DNA of 64,000 bases from Olsenella_L kribbiana (lineage in GTDB: Bacteria > Actinomycetota > Coriobacteriia > Coriobacteriales > Atopobiaceae), in the NCBI RefSeq assembly GCF_036408795.1, contig NZ_JAZGJP010000002.1, positions 186,001-250,000 on the forward strand. The letters are read 5' to 3'. The notes under the pieces are model-generated. The model saw nothing but the letters and a program-made list of their open reading frames with translations. It ran no database searches and was not told the origin of the DNA. Positions 42,580 through 50,363 of the stretch are shown piece by piece. Position 1 is the first letter of the stretch. Each line of letters begins with the position of its first letter. The translations under genes were made by a program, and so were the position numbers.

Positions 42580-44259
42580 CTACTGCTTCTGCGACATGTC
42601 GACATCCACGTCACGGAAGTGGTAGATAAGGTTGCCGATCTTCATGCCGCTCACATACGGCTTGGCAGCGAAGTAGCGCTTCGGGTAATAGAGCGGGCAG
42701 GTTCCCCAATCCTGGAAGCAGAGGATCTGCTCTGCCTGCTGGAAGTCCTGGACCTGCTTGTCGGCATCCTCCTCCGAACGGGAGGCCTCGACGATGCTGT
42801 CGAACTCCGGATTGCTGTAGAAGGAGCCCTTTGCAGCGGAAGAGCTGCTGTGGAACAGGGTGTAGAAAGCGATGTAGGAATCCTTGAAGACCATGTTCCA
42901 GGAGAAGATGGTGGTTTCGAGGTCTCCATTGCGCCAGCGGTCGGTCCAGATGCCGGAATCGAGGACGTTTACATTGAGGGTGATGCCTACCTTCGCGAGA
43001 TAGTCCTGGATAGCGACAGCGACAGCCTGCTCCGATGCGCGCACGCCGCACTCGAGCGTGAGATTGGTGGCACCTGCCTCCTCGAGCAGGGACTTTGCCT
43101 TGTCGGGGTCATACTCTATGACCGGCAGCGAATCGTCGTGTCCCGGCAGGTTCGGGTTCAGGTATTCGGTGGCAGGGATGCCTGCGCCGTGCAGGACGGT
43201 ATCGACAAGCTCCTGGCGGTTGATTGCGTGGTTGATGGCCTCGCGCACGCGGGAATCCTTGAGGTTGTCCTTGGAGAGGTTCAGGTTGAAGATATAGGTT
43301 CCCAGAGGATCGTACTCGTGGAGCTCCTTGCTGACGGTGGCATCGTTCTGGTACTGCTCGAGCAGCGAAGGATCCACATCGCAGAGGTCGATATCACCGT
43401 TCACGTACGACATCATCTTCGTGTTTGCATCATCGATATATCTGACATCGAGCTCGTCGATCTTTGCCGGCGTGCCATGGTACTGATCGAACTTCTCGAA
43501 GACGAGCTCGGTCGCATCGTCGTTCTGCGTGAGCTTGAAGGGGCCGGTGCCTACAAGATTGGTGCCGGAACCCCAGGTGCCGCCGGCAGACTCCACCTTC
43601 TCGACCGCTGCCTCGGGATAGATCATGAAGAACTCGGAGCCGAGGATGTTCATGAAGGTCGGATAGGCATACTGCAGCTTGATCGTCAGATGGGTATCGT
43701 CCTGCACTTCGATGCCGGAGCACTCGGTGGTGGTACCGTTGATCACATCGGGAGCGCCTTCGATGAAGTTGATCATATAGAGGCTCTTGTAGCCCGTTGC
43801 AGGATTGAGCATGCGCTCGACTGACCATTTGACATCGGATGCCTTGAGCGTCGATCCATCGTGGCAGGCGATGTTGTCCTTCAGCGTGAGCGAATAGGTG
43901 AGGCCATCTGCCGAGACGGTCGGTATCTCCTTGAGCAGGCAGGGGACAAGCTCGAGGTCCTCTGTCCACATGAGCGGAGATTCTGCGACGCAGTCTGCAA
44001 GCGAGTAGGAGAGCTGGTCGTTGATCACATGCTCGTCGAGACCCTTCTTCGCGTTGGTCTGGGCGAAGTTCAGGACCTTGCGTCCATCCTCGTCGCTGGT
44101 CTCGGAAGAGCCGCAGCCAGAAAGGCCAAGCGCTGCGAGCGCCGCCGTTCCTGCTGCACTTTCGATGAACTGCCTCCGTGTCATGCCGGATCTGTGCGTG
44201 GCAAGCACCTGCTGCACGAAGCTTTCGCTGGGGCGCCTGCTGCTGTCTGCTTCAGCCAT
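42580..44259 (-). CDS. Peptide-type ABC transporter substrate-binding lipoprotein (SBP_bac_5)
   Basis: A 559-residue extracellular binding protein of the oligopeptide/nickel family (PF00496). The N terminus combines a Tat-like twin arginine (MTRRQFIESAAG) with a lipobox (LGLSGC). Family segments include EDLELVPCLLKEI, KWSVERMLNP, NLVGTGPFKLTQ and SRVREAINHAINRQELVD. No permease or ATPase genes are adjacent, so it is an orphan component or uses a distant transporter. AAGGAGG precedes the ATG. It diverges from a peptidase gene, which suggests peptide use. Confidence 0.92.
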   Translation of the reverse strand: MAEADSSRRPSESFVQQVLATHRSGMTRRQFIESAAGTAALAALGLSGCGSSETSDEDGRKVLNFAQTNAKKGLDEHVINDQLSYSLADCVAESPLMWTEDLELVPCLLKEIPTVSADGLTYSLTLKDNIACHDGSTLKASDVKWSVERMLNPATGYKSLYMINFIEGAPDVINGTTTECSGIEVQDDTHLTIKLQYAYPTFMNILGSEFFMIYPEAAVEKVESAGGTWGSGTNLVGTGPFKLTQNDDATELVFEKFDQYHGTPAKIDELDVRYIDDANTKMMSYVNGDIDLCDVDPSLLEQYQNDATVSKELHEYDPLGTYIFNLNLSKDNLKDSRVREAINHAINRQELVDTVLHGAGIPATEYLNPNLPGHDDSLPVIEYDPDKAKSLLEEAGATNLTLECGVRASEQAVAVAIQDYLAKVGITLNVNVLDSGIWTDRWRNGDLETTIFSWNMVFKDSYIAFYTLFHSSSSAAKGSFYSNPEFDSIVEASRSEEDADKQVQDFQQAEQILCFQDWGTCPLYYPKRYFAAKPYVSGMKIGNLIYHFRDVDVDMSQKQ

Positions 44260-44478
44260 GATTACCTCCTTGTTCTGGCTGGCATAGGGGCCGGCAGGGC
44301 TTTCAGGAGACGGATGGTTTCCGGAAAGCTGTGCTGGCGTGGCTTCGCATTCTAGGAGGCAATGCGGGGACGTCATTGCATTGCTGTGAAACTGCGCTGT
44401 GTTTTAACCATCCTGTAATACAGTTCACACTATGGTTTAGCCATGCATTATCCATTTCTTTGCATCGGAGATGACGTC

Positions 44479-45732
44479 ATGAGCAGAGTAGCAGACCGCT
44501 TCATTGCCTATGCCAGGATAGATTCGCCTTCGGATCAGGACAATCTTGCACATACTCCCTCGCTGCCGGGACAGTTCGATACGGCGAGAAAGATTGCCGG
44601 GGACCTCAAGGATATGGGAGCCTCCGATGTCTGCGTGGATCAGCACGCCTACGTGACTGCGACGATTCCGGCATCCAAGGGGGCGGAATCTCTGCCGGCT
44701 CTTCTGCTCTGCGCCCATCACGATGTGACACCCGATGTGAAGGCTACTGGCGTGAAGCCGCATATCGTGCACTATGAGGGAGGGACCCTCCACATCGGAT
44801 TCGATGCAGAGGGCAACGAGGTCACGACCGACGAGAAGGAGACGCCGGGGCTCGCCGACTATGTCGGCCAGGATGTCATCTGCTCGGATGGCACGACGCT
44901 TCTGGGGTCTGATGACAAAGGTGCTGTGGCAGAGATCGTGGAGCTGGCAGCACGCCTTCTGGAAGATCCTTCCAAGCCCCATCCCACGCTGAAGCTGGCT
45001 CTTGTGCCTGATGAGGAGATTGGCCACGGCGCACGTCTGCTCGATATCGTGAAGACAGGCTGCCGGTGGGGCTACACCGTCGACGGCGAGCGGGTCGGCA
45101 AGCTCAACTATGAGTGCTTCAACGCCTCGATGTGGGACGTGACGGCACGTGGCCTCAATGTCCATCCGGGCATTGCCAAGAATGTCATGGTCAATGCCGT
45201 GCGGGTGCTCGAAGAGTTCGATATGGCGCTGCCGGCAGAGGAGCGGCCCCAGTATACCGAGGGCTATGAAGGCTTCTTCCATATGATGAGCCTCACGGGA
45301 GACGTGAACCATGCGATGGCGCGCTATATCGTGCGCGACCACGATGCAGGGAAGTTCGCTGAGCGCGAGCAGCTCATGCGCGATGCTGCGGCCTACATCA
45401 ACAAGCGCTATGGGAAGGAGCTCATTACGCTTTCCGTGAACGAGCAGTACCGCAACATGGCAGAGGTCATCAAGAGCGAGGGAGGCCAGTGCCTCATCGA
45501 CAATGCGCTTGCTGCCATCAGGGAGGCAGACGTTGAGCCCGAGGTGCTGCCAATCCGTGGCGGCACCGATGGTGCGCAGCTGACCTACCGCGGGCTTCTC
45601 TGCCCCAACATCACGAATGGCGGCCTCAACCATCACAGCATCAAGGAGCTCCAATCGGTCCAGTCGATGGAGAAGACGGTAGAGATCCTCGAGCATCTGG
45701 TTGCACGCTTCGCTGTGCCCAAGAAAGCATAG
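44479..45732 (+). CDS. pepT: Peptidase T-like M20 metallopeptidase
   Basis: A 417-residue M20 peptidase resembling tripeptide aminopeptidase PepT. Metal and catalytic residues: CAHHDVTPD (usually HxDTSPD), LLGSDDKGAVAEI, LVPDEEIGHGA, YTVDGE and IRGGTDGAQLTYRG, with a C-terminal NGGLNHHSIKE. The HHDVTPD variant is slightly unusual but keeps the His and Asp. ATG 44479 has GGAG about 8 bases upstream. The intergenic region shared with the peptide-binding lipoprotein holds CTGT-AAT-ACAG and a CACTAT -10. Confidence 0.88.
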   Translation: MSRVADRFIAYARIDSPSDQDNLAHTPSLPGQFDTARKIAGDLKDMGASDVCVDQHAYVTATIPASKGAESLPALLLCAHHDVTPDVKATGVKPHIVHYEGGTLHIGFDAEGNEVTTDEKETPGLADYVGQDVICSDGTTLLGSDDKGAVAEIVELAARLLEDPSKPHPTLKLALVPDEEIGHGARLLDIVKTGCRWGYTVDGERVGKLNYECFNASMWDVTARGLNVHPGIAKNVMVNAVRVLEEFDMALPAEERPQYTEGYEGFFHMMSLTGDVNHAMARYIVRDHDAGKFAEREQLMRDAAAYINKRYGKELITLSVNEQYRNMAEVIKSEGGQCLIDNALAAIREADVEPEVLPIRGGTDGAQLTYRGLLCPNITNGGLNHHSIKELQSVQSMEKTVEILEHLVARFAVPKKA

Positions 45733-45893
45733 AAGAAGTTGCAGAGAAGGGGCAGGCAGAACAATCCGCATTGATGCGCGCCAGGCAGGCAGCCCCGCCG
45801 GGAGGCGGCCTGAGGGCAGGGCAGAAGAAGGCACGCCGGGCCGAAGGGACCCGACGCGCCGGTCTTGCACTGTCTTTGGATCGGCAGATATGT

Positions 45894-47615
45894 CTAGGCA
45901 GTATAGGGGACAGCCCAGAAGTCAGGCGCCCCATAGTGTGCATCGTTTGCTGCAGAGAACCAGCGTCCTGCCATATCGTTTGTGGCAACAAGCTTCTTGA
46001 GTGCATCGGGAACCGTCGTGTCGGCATCCATTGCTGCCAGGATCTCGTCGTATGAGGTGTGGGCATCGGCCATACCGATGACAGCATCGGTCTCCGTTGC
46101 GTCGAACACCATGCTTTCCTTCTTTTTGCTGTCCCAGGCATCCCAGGTGGCAAGTCCCTCGCCGTTGGGATTTCCGGTCTCGAGGAAGTTCTTGAGGTAG
46201 GCGTTGAATGCCTTGCCCATGGCCTGGTAGCCCTCCTTGTCGAAGGTGTCAGGAACGAGGGAGGTGTAGTTGTTCTTCGAAGAGAGCATCGGCACGAAGA
46301 TGCCGTGGAACGACCCGAATGTGTCGATCTTGACGGCAGACGTCTCGCCGCCGAACGCTACCTGGCAGACATAAATGTCCTTTCCATAGCGTGAATCCAT
46401 CTCCTCTGCCGAGCATTCTGCATTGAAGATACGGTACATGTCGGAGCCATACCTGATCGCAAATGCCTTGGCGGCTGCCTGCTCGTCTTCCGACCAGGCA
46501 GTGAGAGGATCGCTCTTCCAGAAGGGATCGAAGGCGCTGAACATGCTGAACTCGGTCGTGCCGGTGAGCATGAGAAGCGGCACCGCATTGTAGTCTGCAT
46601 TGGCAAAGCCGCCCTTGGGAAGCACGATATCGTCCTCGAACAGATGCGGAAAGACACTCATGCGGATTCCCGCATTGCCCATGAGCGGGGCCAGACGCTC
46701 CGCTGAGACGCCCCGGAGCCACGCTGCCACCTCCGCGTCGTCCTCAAGAAGCCAGCGGTAGGCCTCTTCCTCGGTCGCCGCCTTGCCATCCTCTACGACA
46801 AGCGGAGCAAGCGCCAGGGCCTCCTTCTTCTGTGACGGCTCGATCTCCGCTGTCGTCATTCCTCCCGAGTAGGCGATGGCCTTGTCGAACTTGCCGGCAA
46901 AGAGGGGACTTGCGAGCATGGCCATGACATCACGGCCGCCGGCAGAGAAACCTGATACCGTGACATTGCCAGGGTCTCCGCCGAAGGCTTCGATATTGGA
47001 GCGGATCCAGTCGAGGGCCGCTGCGATATCGAGCATCGCGAAATTGCCGGTATCCTGGCCGAAGACAGGAAGGCACATGAAGCCGAAGAGCCCCAGGCGG
47101 TAGGAGAGCGACACGTAGACGCATCCATCGTTCGCGGCAAGATCCACACCGGGGATTTCCTGCGAGGTGCCGGTCTGGTTGTTCCCGCCGTGGACATAGA
47201 CGAGAACAGGCTGCTTCTGGGCGCCCTCTGTGGCATAGATGTCGAGATCGAGGCAGTCTTCGGTGCCGGTGACCTCGTTGTTCGAGAATTGGATGGCAGG
47301 GTCTGCCGGGCTCGTGCAGTCAAGCTCTTCGCTCCAGCTTGCTGGCTCTTCTGGCGCCTGCCAGCGGAGATCTTTCTCCGGAGCCTTGGCATAAGGGATG
47401 CCGTACCAGATGCGTACGGAACCCTCTTCCGTGCCCTTGACGGGTCCATACGCAGTTTCGATGGTCGTTCCGGAAGAAGGAGCTGCTTTCTGTCCCTCAT
47501 CCTTCTGCGGTGCCTGCTGCGCGCCGCATCCAGCAAGCGCCAGGCCGAGCGCGGCTGCAGCACCTCCCGAAAGCCCGACGAACGATCTGCGTGTAAGCCC
47601 TGCTCTCTTTTCCAT
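45894..47615 (-). CDS. Carboxylesterase type B lipoprotein
   Basis: A 573-residue alpha/beta-hydrolase of the carboxylesterase/p-nitrobenzyl esterase family, exported by a Tat-like signal (LTRRSFVGLSGGAAAALG) and lipidated at LAGC. The oxyanion segment is VYVHGGNNQTGT and the nucleophile elbow is VSGFSAGGRDVMA, with Phe instead of the usual Glu before Ser. The catalytic His is near FGSFHGIFVPML. The substrate is unknown. GGGAGAG precedes the ATG, and a long terminator-like hairpin stands in its leader at 47673-47741. Confidence 0.88.
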   Translation of the reverse strand: MEKRAGLTRRSFVGLSGGAAAALGLALAGCGAQQAPQKDEGQKAAPSSGTTIETAYGPVKGTEEGSVRIWYGIPYAKAPEKDLRWQAPEEPASWSEELDCTSPADPAIQFSNNEVTGTEDCLDLDIYATEGAQKQPVLVYVHGGNNQTGTSQEIPGVDLAANDGCVYVSLSYRLGLFGFMCLPVFGQDTGNFAMLDIAAALDWIRSNIEAFGGDPGNVTVSGFSAGGRDVMAMLASPLFAGKFDKAIAYSGGMTTAEIEPSQKKEALALAPLVVEDGKAATEEEAYRWLLEDDAEVAAWLRGVSAERLAPLMGNAGIRMSVFPHLFEDDIVLPKGGFANADYNAVPLLMLTGTTEFSMFSAFDPFWKSDPLTAWSEDEQAAAKAFAIRYGSDMYRIFNAECSAEEMDSRYGKDIYVCQVAFGGETSAVKIDTFGSFHGIFVPMLSSKNNYTSLVPDTFDKEGYQAMGKAFNAYLKNFLETGNPNGEGLATWDAWDSKKKESMVFDATETDAVIGMADAHTSYDEILAAMDADTTVPDALKKLVATNDMAGRWFSAANDAHYGAPDFWAVPYTA

Positions 47616-47672
47616 GCTCTCTCCCTTGCATCTCTATGGTCAGCCTGGACATCAGGCCAATCGGCACAAAAA

Positions 47673-47741
47673 ACTCCCCGGAGGATCTCGCATGCACCAG
47701 ATGGCATGATGCCAGGTGCGTGAGTAATGCCTCCGGGGAGT
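47673..47741 (-). promoter_or_regulatory. Long compound hairpin with T run upstream of the esterase gene
   Basis: On the minus strand a 12-bp outer stem (ACTCCCCGGAGG/CCTCCGGGGAGT) encloses a second stem (CTCACGCACC with GGTGCATGCGAG) capped by TGGCA-TCA-TGCCA, followed by TTTTTTG. It is a terminator or attenuator 55-125 bases before the esterase start. Confidence 0.65.
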
Positions 47742-48560
47742 AACAATCTCGATGGGGGGAAGCGTATCAGGTGAATGTATCCTGAAAGAGCGGCTGCCCG
47801 CCGAACGGCAGCAGATCGGAGATGAGTGGTATCAGAAATGCGATACCGGCAGGCTGGACGGAGAAGAGGGCTCTTCAGGCAAGTGCCTGTCCAAGCTGCA
47901 GCAGATGCATGTTCTGGTGTTCTACATCCGGTTATCTGGCTGTCAGATGGCACAATGGCCGCTTGGCGCATAACGTTTTCGCTGGCTCGTGGAGATGCTG
48001 CTTGGGAAAAGCTGTATCAGCAGCAGAGCCTGATATCATCAACGCCGAAATGCTCTCTTTGGCTGCTGCAGATCGTGAAAGATCTGACAGAGACAATGTC
48101 CACGATCGTGTTCAGGCCATGCTCCGCCATGCTGCTATGGCTGTTTGCCAGGATGCAGCCTCCACCTGTCATGATCCAGATGCTGGCATCGCCACGACCT
48201 GGCTTTTCAGCGGACATGTACCTGAGCGGGTCCGACTCTTTCGTTCGGCCGGAAGAAGATGCGATAGTCTCGCTATTGAACAGGCTTGGCAGCGCCTATG
48301 CCACCAGGCGCCGCATATTTTTTTGGAAGTGCAACATGTGCAGGTACAGATTCATCGAAGAAGGCAAGCTCTGCGGGCCGGAGAGTCTTCCGATGCTGTC
48401 ATCCTGAGTGAGGTCGGAATTGAGTACTTCAGTGCCATCGGCAGATATGACATAGGGATGCATCTTATTGATTGCCTGTTTCAGCTGAGCATCCCGCACG
48501 TGGTGCCTATGGATCATTGCCCGCATCATGCCCAGGGGAAAATGGCCGCAGCAGACAAAA
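47742..48560. other. Gene-poor, probably decayed region
   Basis: About 800 bases with open but mutually shifted protein-like stretches on the plus strand, for example MLLWLFARMQPPPVMIQML and DSFVRPEEDAIVSLLNRLG near 48120-48290. No start, ribosome site or family could be assigned. It is probably a relic of a lost gene. Confidence 0.4.
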
Positions 48561-48664
48561 GGCAGCCACTGCCGAAGCGGTGGCTGCCTCTGTGCATATC
48601 TGTCGGACCAGCGTGATTACATGTGGTCGTGGCAGGTGCGGGCAATGACATTGAGCTGCTGCTA
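48561..48664 (-). pseudogene. Decayed second copy of the pflB 3' end and terminator
   Basis: On the minus strand this encodes QQLNVIARTCHDHM-stop, nearly the last 14 residues of PflB (QQLDVIARTCHDRM), followed by a hairpin (48561-48588) and T run equivalent to the real pflB terminator. Homology to 50307-50418 ends abruptly near 48664. Confidence 0.8.
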
Positions 48665-48778
48665 TCGGACAGTTCCTCAGCGGCAACCACGCTGTAGGGA
48701 ACCTGCCAGATAGAGTCTCTAACGCGATGCCTGCATGAATCTGATGCGGCTTGTATGCAAAAGGGCGGAGGAGCTGCC

Positions 48779-49828
48779 TTAAGATTCTTCACCTGCAATC
48801 GTGCGCATCCTCGCGGCTATGGCATCCGAGACCTCTCGATCGTATTCTCCATATCTGATGAGCTGGCCGCATCCATTTTCGCTCCAATACCTGAGATGAT
48901 GGGAGAACTCCGATAGCTCTGCAGCGGTATTGAAGGAATTGACGAATTCGGCAATCTGCTCTATGAGCGATAGGTCCTGAGCGTCGAATGGCTGTATATC
49001 GATATGCTGCGGAACGAGGACCTCTCCCCATCCCTTTTGCTGAAAGCTGATGATTCCGTGCTCCGTCAGGAAGAGCCGGATTTCATCCATGTTGTCCATG
49101 ACGGGACCATACGTTGCATGGGCATAGGAAAGACCGGTCAAAGAGCGGCTGGTCTGCTCGCAGAAGAGCATGTCTGCAAAGAACATGGCTTTCTGCAGCT
49201 TTGTCCAGTACAGATCCTTGCATTTTTCGGACAGCAGGAATACCAGCGCAGATACTCTCGTGAGGTCCAGAGCGCGGTATCCATTGAGAGAAGAGGGCTT
49301 GGCTGCGGTGCGTTCCAGCAGTTCCGTTTGGATTGCTGCCGGCTTCTCCTCAGAACCTTCGAGCTCGTCTATATGTTTTTCGATTGCGGCTACAGAGCGG
49401 GCGGCCAGGTTCTGGCCATTCCGCTCCAGCAGATGCCGCGCGCCCGTAGCTGTCTGCGCTGCCGCAAGCGTAGAGCTGTGCAGCTGGTCAGGTATGTCTC
49501 CATGCTCATAGCGATAGATGGTCTGTTCTCCGAAGCCCAAGAACCGGCTGAATTCGCGCAGGGAGAGACCATAGGATTTTCTGAGATTGCTGATTCCCTC
49601 TGGTGACATGATTCCATGCTTTGAACGGTAGATGTCGTATGCGCAATCGAGATTTTCTCCTTCGATGCGTGCGTCGCCGATGGGCTGGCCGCATACAGGG
49701 CAGACTGCAACAGTCTCGATGTAGTCGATATTCTCGCCGTGGACAGAAATTGTCGCAGGGCGCCTATGCAGCACTGCCTGCACCTCTGCATCGCATTCTG
49801 GGCAGTAGGTATCGAGATATCTATTCAT
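48779..49828 (-). CDS. MqsA-like zinc-ribbon/HTH antitoxin with C-terminal Panacea (DUF4065) domain
   Basis: A 349-residue protein. Residues 1-60 form a zinc ribbon with C9, C12, C43, C46 (YCPECDAE, VCPVCGQP); 70-125 an XRE/MqsA-type helix-turn-helix (YGLSLREFSRFLGFGEQTIYRYEHG); 190-330 a SocA/Panacea domain (KLQKAMFFADMLFCEQTS, LSYAHATYGPVMDNMDEI). ATG 49828 has AGGAG 7 bases upstream and overlaps the toxin gene by 8 bases. Panacea domains act as antitoxin modules for varied toxins; here it should neutralise the MqsR-like partner and repress the shared promoter. Confidence 0.82.
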   Translation of the reverse strand: MNRYLDTYCPECDAEVQAVLHRRPATISVHGENIDYIETVAVCPVCGQPIGDARIEGENLDCAYDIYRSKHGIMSPEGISNLRKSYGLSLREFSRFLGFGEQTIYRYEHGDIPDQLHSSTLAAAQTATGARHLLERNGQNLAARSVAAIEKHIDELEGSEEKPAAIQTELLERTAAKPSSLNGYRALDLTRVSALVFLLSEKCKDLYWTKLQKAMFFADMLFCEQTSRSLTGLSYAHATYGPVMDNMDEIRLFLTEHGIISFQQKGWGEVLVPQHIDIQPFDAQDLSLIEQIAEFVNSFNTAAELSEFSHHLRYWSENGCGQLIRYGEYDREVSDAIAARMRTIAGEES

Positions 49829-50168
49829 CTGTGTCTCTCCTTTCAACATAGGCCTTCACCGACAGACACTTGGCTCGTTTGATGTCGACACGGATGGATA
49901 GTTTCAGATAGAGTCTTTCCCCGTCATGCACGGGCGAAAATTCGGCTACAGTCCACTTCGCGTAACGTGGGTCTCTATCCTGCTCCGGCCCATCGAAGCA
50001 ATCCTTTGCCTCCAGGGAGAGGATCACGTTGGTGAGCGTTTCCATGGACATGCCCCTGCTTGCCATGAATTCCTTGCTGGCATCTCGTGGGACAAGGATG
50101 AACGAGTTCTTCTCCACGAACTGCTTGAGTTGGATCAGAAAGAGCTCTATCAAGGCAGATGATTTCAT
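49821..50168 (-). CDS. MqsR-like toxin (putative RNA interferase)
   Basis: A 115-residue protein that precedes and overlaps the MqsA/Panacea gene. The middle and end follow MqsR: GMSMETLTNVILSLEAKDCFDG, then RYAKWTVAEFSPVHDGERLYLKLSIRV and a short basic end. MqsR cleaves mRNA at GC-containing sites; the catalytic residues cannot be mapped with certainty here. GAGGAGG lies 3-4 bases before ATG 50168. Toxin-first order matches mqsRA. Confidence 0.75.
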   Translation of the reverse strand: MKSSALIELFLIQLKQFVEKNSFILVPRDASKEFMASRGMSMETLTNVILSLEAKDCFDGPEQDRDPRYAKWTVAEFSPVHDGERLYLKLSIRVDIKRAKCLSVKAYVERRDTDE

Positions 50169-50185
50169 AAGCCTCCTCTGATTAC

Positions 50186-50218
50186 TGTCATTATATAGTG
50201 ACAACAATCAGCCATCAA
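50186..50218 (-). promoter_or_regulatory. Strong promoter and autoregulatory operator of the toxin-antitoxin operon
   Basis: Minus-strand TTGATG (50218-50213) and TATAAT (50195-50190), spacer 17. The inverted repeat TGTCA-N8-TGACA (50186-50203) covers the -10. Confidence 0.75.
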
Positions 50219-50306
50219 GACAGCATCCATGGTGCTGGTGAGGATATTCGTGGGCCGAATGTCCTCTGTCTACCTGAGCATGCAAAGAGGCAGACAGAAA
50301 GGAAAA

Positions 50307-50334
50307 GGCAGCCACGGCTCATGCCATGGCTGCC
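50307..50334 (-). terminator. pflAB operon terminator
   Basis: GGCAGCCATGGC pairs with GCCGTGGCTGCC on the minus strand; TTTTCC follows. Confidence 0.85.
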
Positions 50335-50363
50335 TCTTACGTGCATCTATCGGACCTGTGTGA

